Shown piece by piece: positions 13,237 to 18,437 of a stretch of DNA of 18,437 nucleotides (positions are counted from its first letter, which is position 1; every line of letters begins with the position of its first letter). The notes below the pieces were generated by a model. That model made no database searches. It was not told the DNA's origin and saw nothing but the letters and a program-made list of their open reading frames with translations. This DNA comes from Acidimicrobiia bacterium (lineage in GTDB: Bacteria > Actinomycetota > Acidimicrobiia > IMCC26256 > PALSA-555). A program made the position numbers and the translations under genes. Location of the stretch: contig JAFMJM010000021.1 of NCBI GenBank assembly GCA_017853455.1, positions 1-18,437 of the forward strand, in the 5' to 3' direction.

Positions 13237-16200
13237 TGTCCCTCCGGGCCCGAGTCGCGCTCCTGGCGCGCCGGCATCGCGGACTGGTCGCCGGGCTCCT
13301 GGCGATCCTGCTGGTGGCCGGGGTGGCGTGGCAGGCGTCGGCCGACAACTCGCTGCCGGCCCCGGGCTGGGTGGTGACCGCCACGCCGACGACCGGCCTG
13401 CTCGACGGTGATCCGGTGACGGTGAACATCCGGGCCAATCCCGACGTGAGCGTGTACCGGATCTCGGTGCGCCAGTGCGTGCTCGACGCGTCGTACACGG
13501 TGGAGCTCGACGTGAGCGCACGATCGGGCAAGTGCCCGGTGGCACCCGTGTCGTCGTCGGGTGACCTCGTGACGGGCAAGACGGCGGCCAACGGCCTCAT
13601 CTCCTCGGCGCGGACCTCGGCCGGTGCCGACGTCACGTTCCGGGTCGGGGTCGGAACCACGAACTGGGACACGCCGACCGGTCAGGCGACGTTGACGTGT
13701 GACATCACGACCCGCTGTGGGTTGGTCGTCCTCGTCGAGGTCGGCCCCGACGTCCTGTTCCAGGTCTTCCCGTTGACGTTCACCGACGCCGACCCGATCG
13801 TGGCCTGCGGCGGGCTGGCCGGCGGGAGGCTCCAGGCCGCGTCGTCCGACGAGCTCGCCGACGCCTGGGCCGGATGGACCCGCGACTACTGCGCGACGAC
13901 GGGTTCGCTCGCGCCGACCACCAACGCCTTCACGGGCGAGGGGGCCGCGGTGACCGGCTACCTCGGCCAGGGTGTCGACCTGGCGTACGGCTCGGCCGGG
14001 CTCGACCCCGCCAACGGGATGGTCGTCAACGGCACCGGGACCCGCGCCACGGTCGCCGTGCCGGTGGCGGTGAACGCAGCCGTCCTGGCGGTCGGCGGCG
14101 GGAAGCGGCGGATCGTCGACGGCAACCCGGCCGACAAGGCGCCGTACCCCGTGCTCCAGGTGACGCCCGGTCAGGCGGCGGCCCTGCTCGGGAACGGGAT
14201 CGCCGGGCTCCAGGACGACCGGTTGCCCTACCGGGCCTCGATCCTGGCCCAGAACCCGGCCCTCGACGGCGTCGCCTACTGGACGGGCGCGAACGTGCAG
14301 GCGCCGTCGCTGCCGCTGACGTCGGTGTTCCTGCTGTCGAAGTACTTCACGACGGTCGCGCCCCAGGACTGGGTCTACCGCCGCGACGATCCCCCGTCGG
14401 TGCGCGGTGCCACCGCGAGTCTGGCCGCAGCGGTGCCGCCCTTCGCCGACACCGCGCTCATCACCGGACGTCCCGCCCTCGGCAAGACCGCACTGGCCGC
14501 ATCGCTCAACGACCCCGACGGTCCGCTGTGGGTGTTCACCGACCGGGCCACCGCGGCTTCGCTGCACCTCGTGCCGGTCGCCCTGCAGAACCCGGCCGGC
14601 ACCGACTTCGTCAGCCCCGACGCGGACACGATGGCGGCGGCGGTCGGAACCATGCGGGCCGATGCGCAGGGGGTCCTGCAGCCGGTGTTCCAGGCGCCGT
14701 CCGCCTCGGCCGGACTGGGCACACCCGTCGTCAACCCCTACCCGCTCACATACGTCGAGTACGCGTTCGTGCCGGCCGAGCCACTGGTCGATCCGGCGAC
14801 GTGTGGCCTGCGTACCGCGTCGCAGCAGGTCCTGAAGGACTGGTTGACCTACCTCACGGGCCCGGGCCAGTCGAAGCTGGCGGCCGGACTGATCCCACTC
14901 ACCGACGGACTCCGCGAGCAGGCCGCGGCGGCGATCGCCAAGGTCGGCGCCGCACCACTGACGGGCCCGTGCGCGAACCAGGCACCGGACGTGCCTCCGG
15001 TGGTACCCCCGGCGGGCCCGTCCGCCCCGCTCCCGGTCACCCGGGCCCTGACGTCGCCGCTGGCGGCCGCTCCCGTCGTCGCGTCGGCGGCGGCGGTCGA
15101 CGCGAAGAAGACCTCGGAGGTCGTGATCCCGGCGTTCGCCGGCCGGCGCGGTCTCGACTCGTGGGGTGGGGTGGTGGCGATCGGCGGCATCGTCGTGATG
15201 ATGACCCTGGCCGCGTGGACCGCGGCCGGGGGTGCCGCCGGCGCGGGTGCCGTGGGCGCCGCGGGTTCGACGGCGCTCACGCCCCGACGACTCGTCGGGC
15301 TGGTGGCGATGTGGACCGGTGTGAGCGTGGCGGCGCTCGGACTCGTCTTCTTCCAGCTCGGTCCCGTGATGGCCGAACGCGATCAACGGTCGTTGCTCGC
15401 CGACTACCGGGTCGAACTGCGTCAGGGATCGTTCGCCGGCGAGACCCTGGCCGGCGCCACGACCACGACGGACCGGGCGCCCGAGCGCGGATCGCCGGTC
15501 GCGATCCTGGAGATCGGTCGGATCGGGGTCCAGGACGTCGTGCTGGAGGGCGCGACGGCTTCGGTCACCCGGTCCGGGCCGGGGCACGTGCCCGGAACGG
15601 CGGGTCTCGGGCAGCCCGGGAACAGCGTGGTCGTCGCCCGGCGCAACGGGTACGCAGCGTCGTTCGCAGGGTTGCAACGCCTGCGCGGTGGTGACCGGAT
15701 CGTCGTCACCACCGGTCAGGGTCAGTCGGTCTACGAGGTCGACGGCGTCTGCGCCAAGGAGGTCGAGGCCGATCCGCCGGGCCCGGCGATCTCCACGGGA
15801 CCCGTGGCGACCAAGCGCGCACCGGGAACCGCGGACTGCCCGGCGCTCCCGACGAAGACCACCACGTCCACGTCCACGACCTCGACGACGGTCGGGGCCG
15901 AGGGGATCTCCGCCGACGGCACCCCGACCACGGACGCACCGACCGCGTCGACCACGGTCACCACGGCGCGGTCCAAGAAGGGCGCGCCGACGACCACGAC
16001 CATCGCCGCCGCCGTCCGCTCGGCGTTCCGGGGGGCGACCCCGACCACCGACCCGTCGGGTTCGACGACCACCACCACGGCGGGTGGGTCGACGACCTCG
16101 ACCACGCCCTCCACCACGGGGGCCGACGCCACGTCGGAGACCACCGTCGCCGGTGCGGTGGCGGGAGCCACGACCTCCACCACCACGGGGGCGGGCAACG

Positions 16201-16589
16201 GTGCGGCGGCGGACGAGGGCCCGGTCCTGGTCGACACCCTCTACGGCTCGACCACCGCCGATCGGCTCACCCTGGTGACCTCGGCCGCCAAGTCGCCGCT
16301 CAACGGATCGCGGGCGACCGTGGTGACGGCCCGGTTGCTGTCGACCCCGTTCGAGCCGACCGTGCAGGGCACCCGGGACCCGTCGGAGACCGGATTCACG
16401 GGTGACCCGGGCACGTGGGCGGCCGTCCTGCTCGCACTCGGGGCGTTCGTGGCCGTGATCGTCGGATCCGTGCTGCTCTTCCGGCGCATGCGCTTCCGCA
16501 CCGCGTACCTGATCTCGATCGCGCCGCTGATCGCCGTGACGGTGGTCGCCGCCCAGGCGGTCGCCCGGGTCCTCCCGGCCTGGATGTGA
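13236..16589 (+). CDS. Fusion of neocarzinostatin-like domain, PstS-like domain and catalytically dead sortase-like domain
   Basis: An 1117-residue membrane protein. ATG 13236 overlaps the previous stop by 1 nt. A signal or anchor helix (about 17-35) is followed by a neocarzinostatin-like domain (about 42-185: TGLLDGDPVTV, GVGTTNW, LTCDITTRCGLVV). A PstS-like domain spans about 188-575 (NPYPLTYVEYAFVP, LKDWLTYLTGPGQ). Two helices (about 645-663 and 687-710) carry the chain in and back out. A sortase fold then follows: SPVAILEIGRIGVQDVVLEG, SGPGHVPGTAGLGQPGN, LQRLRGGDRIVV and DRLTLVTS. Relative to the canonical GHR, residues 801-803 read ARR, so the catalytic His is Arg802. The catalytic Cys position is Ser1016, while Arg1026 is retained. 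A Thr-rich insert of about 150 residues (about 850-1000) splits the fold. Two C-terminal helices end the protein. It is probably a scaffold or binding platform rather than a transpeptidase. Confidence 0.75.
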   Translation: MSLRARVALLARRHRGLVAGLLAILLVAGVAWQASADNSLPAPGWVVTATPTTGLLDGDPVTVNIRANPDVSVYRISVRQCVLDASYTVELDVSARSGKCPVAPVSSSGDLVTGKTAANGLISSARTSAGADVTFRVGVGTTNWDTPTGQATLTCDITTRCGLVVLVEVGPDVLFQVFPLTFTDADPIVACGGLAGGRLQAASSDELADAWAGWTRDYCATTGSLAPTTNAFTGEGAAVTGYLGQGVDLAYGSAGLDPANGMVVNGTGTRATVAVPVAVNAAVLAVGGGKRRIVDGNPADKAPYPVLQVTPGQAAALLGNGIAGLQDDRLPYRASILAQNPALDGVAYWTGANVQAPSLPLTSVFLLSKYFTTVAPQDWVYRRDDPPSVRGATASLAAAVPPFADTALITGRPALGKTALAASLNDPDGPLWVFTDRATAASLHLVPVALQNPAGTDFVSPDADTMAAAVGTMRADAQGVLQPVFQAPSASAGLGTPVVNPYPLTYVEYAFVPAEPLVDPATCGLRTASQQVLKDWLTYLTGPGQSKLAAGLIPLTDGLREQAAAAIAKVGAAPLTGPCANQAPDVPPVVPPAGPSAPLPVTRALTSPLAAAPVVASAAAVDAKKTSEVVIPAFAGRRGLDSWGGVVAIGGIVVMMTLAAWTAAGGAAGAGAVGAAGSTALTPRRLVGLVAMWTGVSVAALGLVFFQLGPVMAERDQRSLLADYRVELRQGSFAGETLAGATTTTDRAPERGSPVAILEIGRIGVQDVVLEGATASVTRSGPGHVPGTAGLGQPGNSVVVARRNGYAASFAGLQRLRGGDRIVVTTGQGQSVYEVDGVCAKEVEADPPGPAISTGPVATKRAPGTADCPALPTKTTTSTSTTSTTVGAEGISADGTPTTDAPTASTTVTTARSKKGAPTTTTIAAAVRSAFRGATPTTDPSGSTTTTTAGGSTTSTTPSTTGADATSETTVAGAVAGATTSTTTGAGNGAAADEGPVLVDTLYGSTTADRLTLVTSAAKSPLNGSRATVVTARLLSTPFEPTVQGTRDPSETGFTGDPGTWAAVLLALGAFVAVIVGSVLLFRRMRFRTAYLISIAPLIAVTVVAAQAVARVLPAWM
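15856..16200 (+). repeat. Thr-rich low-complexity insertion within the sortase-like domain
   Basis: Runs of ACCACC, ACGACC and TCGACC encode several blocks of Thr/Ser with scattered Ala/Gly and one Lys-rich break (RSKKGA). They lie between the YEV strand and the DRLTLVTS strand of the sortase-like fold. The composition is like the stalk at 12667-12840 but more interrupted. Confidence 0.65.
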
Positions 16590-16592
16590 GGA
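16588..16592 (+). promoter_or_regulatory. Ribosome binding site GAGGA deciding the 16601 start
   Basis: GAGGA overlaps the preceding stop codon and lies 8 nt before ATG 16601. The nearer ATG at 16593 is followed one codon later by an in-frame stop, and ATG 16607 is 14 nt away, so 16601 is the best start. Confidence 0.6.
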
Positions 16593-16600
16593 ATGACCTG

Positions 16601-17494
16601 ATGGGAATGCGAACGGTCGTCCACCTCGCCCGCTGGGCGATCATCCTCATGGCCACGGTCGTCGCCGTCGGTGCCACCGCGCTGCTCGGCAGCGGTGCGC
16701 AGGGCCTGACGGGGGACGCCGGCCCGATCAAGGTGTCGGTGCTGCCGGCGGTGGGCCTCACCGACGGTCAGGTGGTGCACGTCCACGCCGAATCGACCGA
16801 TTCGGCCGTCGTGATCTACTCGGTCACCGCCCACCTCTGCGTCCCCGACAAGGTGACGGGAGACCGGTCGTTCTCGTTCGCGGGCGTCGCCTGCACCAAC
16901 GTGGTCGTCGGCCAGAGCGACGTCGAGCAGACGAACGTCACCGGTGGGAGTCCGTCGGCTGACCTCGACTTCAAGGTGGGGACCGGCACGGCGTCGTGGT
17001 TGAGCTCCACCGGGTACAACGGCGCGATCACCTGCGGGCAGGGCAGCCCGTGTGACCTCGTCCTCAAGATGGAGGTGACCGACTCGACCCTCTACTACCG
17101 GGCACCCCTCTGCTTCGGCAAGGGTTGCGCCAAGGATCCCGACGCGCCGCCGCCGGTCGTCCCGACGGTTCCCGACACGGTGGCGCCCGCGGCTGCCGCC
17201 ACCGACGACGCCGGCTCGACGGGCGGCGGGAAGGCCGTGCCGGCGGGGTCGTCGTCGGCGGCCGGCAAGAAGAACGTCCCCGGTGGGTCGTCACGCTCGG
17301 ACGCCCCGGACTCCGCCGGTGGATCGGCCGCCGGCCCCCGGCTGCAGTCGCGGGTGAGCGCCGACGAGACCAGCCCGACGGTGTGGCGGCTCCGGCTGGT
17401 GGCCGCCGCCCTGGTCGGTGCGATCGGTGGAGCCCGGATCGTGTCGTTGGTGGCGGGGATCCGGCGGCGGGCGAGCATCGGAGCGGCGTCGTGA
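16601..17494 (+). CDS. Neocarzinostatin-like envelope protein with C-terminal anchor
   Basis: A 297-residue protein with an N-terminal signal or anchor helix (about 8-33). Residues 44-172 are a diverged copy of the recurring domain: SVLPAVGLTDGQVVHV, a strand YSVTAHLC, a second cysteine GVACTNVV, GTGTASW, ITCGQGSPCDLVLKMEV, and an ending APLCF instead of QPLTF, with an extra Cys pair (LCFGKGC). A Pro/Ala/Gly/Ser stalk with Lys (about 175-258) follows, and a hydrophobic helix (about 268-285) ends in GIRRR. Both ends can sit in the membrane unless the signal is cleaved. It is 11 nt downstream of the pseudo-sortase gene and overlaps the next start by 4 nt, so it is co-transcribed. No enzymatic motif is seen; a structural partner of the other neocarzinostatin-like proteins is the likeliest reading. 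Confidence 0.68.
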   Translation: MGMRTVVHLARWAIILMATVVAVGATALLGSGAQGLTGDAGPIKVSVLPAVGLTDGQVVHVHAESTDSAVVIYSVTAHLCVPDKVTGDRSFSFAGVACTNVVVGQSDVEQTNVTGGSPSADLDFKVGTGTASWLSSTGYNGAITCGQGSPCDLVLKMEVTDSTLYYRAPLCFGKGCAKDPDAPPPVVPTVPDTVAPAAAATDDAGSTGGGKAVPAGSSSAAGKKNVPGGSSRSDAPDSAGGSAAGPRLQSRVSADETSPTVWRLRLVAAALVGAIGGARIVSLVAGIRRRASIGAAS

Positions 17495-17889
17495 GCCGTC
17501 GGTGGAGTGACTGGCTGTGGTTCCCGGCCCTCGGCATCTCGGTGGTCATCCTCTTCTTCATCACGGGGTGCGGAGGGTCGTCGACGGGCTCGACCGCTCC
17601 GACCACCGCCCCGGTCGCGGCGGCCGCGAAGGTCACGGCGCTCGAGGTCGCCGGCTCGGTGCCCTGCAACGGCGCGACGAACGTGACCATCCCGGTCACC
17701 TACGCGACCGAGGGTGCGGCCCGACAGGAGCTCTACGTCGACGGGCGCCCGGTGCCGCTGCCCGATCCGGCCGGGACGGTCGAGGTGGCGTTGCACTGTG
17801 ACCAGCTCCCCCATTCCGTCGTGGTGATCGCGTACGACGCCGACGACCGCCGGACTCCGCGGGCCGCCAAGGTCACGACGGTCCTGTGA
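17491..17889 (+). CDS. Small lipoprotein with Ig-like domain
   Basis: A 132-residue protein starting at a GTG inside the previous stop. The N-terminus has two arginines, then a hydrophobic stretch ending ITGC with Cys27, a good lipobox. A Gly/Ser/Thr linker follows, and then a single small beta domain (about 47-132). It has two cysteines, one in SVPCNGATNVTIPVTY and one in VALHCDQLPHSVVV, plus an ELYVDGRPV hairpin. The layout suggests an Ig-like module tethered to the outer face of the membrane by a lipid. It overlaps the next gene by 4 nt. I do not recognise a named family; by context it is an accessory subunit of the surface operon. Confidence 0.7.
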   Translation: MSRRWSDWLWFPALGISVVILFFITGCGGSSTGSTAPTTAPVAAAAKVTALEVAGSVPCNGATNVTIPVTYATEGAARQELYVDGRPVPLPDPAGTVEVALHCDQLPHSVVVIAYDADDRRTPRAAKVTTVL

Positions 17890-18437
17890 GTGGGACCCCC
17901 GTGGAGGTGGGGGCCGTCGGCACCCGGTGGTCGGCGCGCTCGGTGTGGGGTCCGGCCGTCGTGGCGGTGCTGCTCGCCGGAGTGGCGGGCACCGCCGTCG
18001 GGGTCGGTCTCGGCCGTCACGACCGGATCCTCCAGCTCTGTGGTGCCGCGCTGTTCGCCCTCGTGGCGGTCGTGGGCGCCCACACGGTCCGGCCCCGTTC
18101 GGGAACGAAGGTGGCGGCGGTCCTGGTCGTGGCGGTGACCGTCGTGGGCGGGGTCGCGGCGACCGTCGCCGCGATGGCCACCCCGACGGATCGGGGCGCC
18201 GGTGCGCACCTGCTCTACACCCCGGCGGGCGAGCGGGTGGTGGTCTACCTGCACGGTGAGGCGGGTGGACCCGAGGTGACCGGTTCGGACGCTCCGGCAC
18301 CCCTGCGGTCGGGGCAGGGGTACGCCTTCGCCTGCACCGTGGTGGTCGACCGGGAGGGGATTCCGGAGACGTGGGCGCGGGCCGCCGACGGCTCGGGCTG
18401 GGTCCCGGTGACCGCGGTCCGCGACGCATCCGGCCGG
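17886..18437 (+). CDS. Partial three-helix membrane protein with extracytoplasmic beta domain (3' end missing)
   Basis: A GTG at 17886 overlaps the lipoprotein stop and opens a frame that runs without a stop for 184 codons to the window edge. Three hydrophobic helices are visible (about residues 22-43, 48-66 and 75-98), separated by short Arg/His/Lys-containing loops. Residues from about 104 onward form a beta-rich, Trp-containing segment with LLYTPAGERVVVYLHG, GYAFACTVVVDREGIPETW and GSGWVPV. This has the feel of an SH3-like module of the kind seen in actinobacterial surface proteins. That assignment is tentative. The overlap start and the third-position GC pattern support it as the real gene here. 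Function unknown. Confidence 0.62.
   Translation, partial: MSGTPVEVGAVGTRWSARSVWGPAVVAVLLAGVAGTAVGVGLGRHDRILQLCGAALFALVAVVGAHTVRPRSGTKVAAVLVVAVTVVGGVAATVAAMATPTDRGAGAHLLYTPAGERVVVYLHGEAGGPEVTGSDAPAPLRSGQGYAFACTVVVDREGIPETWARAADGSGWVPVTAVRDASGR

Noticed and set aside
13044..15677. Very long open frame on the - strand (877 codons)
   Set aside because: Antisense shadow of the pseudo-sortase fusion. Its translation is dominated by Arg/Gly/Asp/His with no signal, helix or motif, as expected opposite a gene with G/C-ending codons.
16593..16601. ATG 16593 as start of the 16601 gene
   Set aside because: This frame reads ATG ACC TGA and stops at once.

Overview
The window is very GC-rich with a strong preference for G or C at third codon positions, frequent GTG and TTG starts, and stop/start overlaps of 1 to 4 bases. 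Together with LAxTG-type sorting, Thr-rich stalks, neocarzinostatin-like domains and Streptomyces-like PHO-box repeats, this points to a Gram-positive actinobacterium. Acidimicrobiia is my best guess, by inference from protein style only. Every supported gene is on the + strand. I see no tRNA, rRNA, CRISPR array or transposase.

Region 1 (1-5060) is a pst operon. It begins with the tail of a Pro/Val-repeat protein that has a C-terminal membrane anchor, followed by pstC, pstA, pstB and a PstS-like binding protein anchored by a C-terminal helix. The last four are coupled by 4-base overlaps. PstA and PstB carry long disordered N-terminal extensions.

Region 2 (5061-9791) holds two separately spaced secreted proteins. 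The first (5316-7310) is a second PstS-like protein whose binding fold is interrupted by about 200 residues of beta-repeats. It is preceded by two clusters of 11-nt direct repeats resembling actinobacterial PHO boxes. The second (7452-9791) has a neocarzinostatin-like domain, fibronectin III-like domains, the same class of beta-repeats, and an actinobacterial WxL-like C-terminal domain. A strong hairpin separates the two genes.

Region 3 (9792-18437) looks like one tightly packed surface operon. It opens with four in-phase 11-nt PHO-box-like units and a perfect 14-bp palindrome. Then come a membrane-anchored DUF916 (WxL peptidoglycan-domain) protein; a neocarzinostatin-like anchored protein; an LAFTG sortase-substrate-like protein with a Thr stalk; an 1117-residue fusion of a neocarzinostatin-like domain, a PstS-like domain and a sortase-like domain lacking the catalytic His and Cys; another neocarzinostatin-like anchored protein; a small lipoprotein; and a truncated three-helix membrane protein.

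Working model (inference): this is a phosphate-starvation-responsive cell-envelope locus. PstCAB with the first PstS takes up phosphate. The remaining proteins form a surface assembly that reuses the PstS fold and a neocarzinostatin-like fold, probably organised through WxL-like/DUF916 contacts and a catalytically dead sortase scaffold. The most novel element is the PstS-like/pseudo-sortase fusion at 13236-16589.
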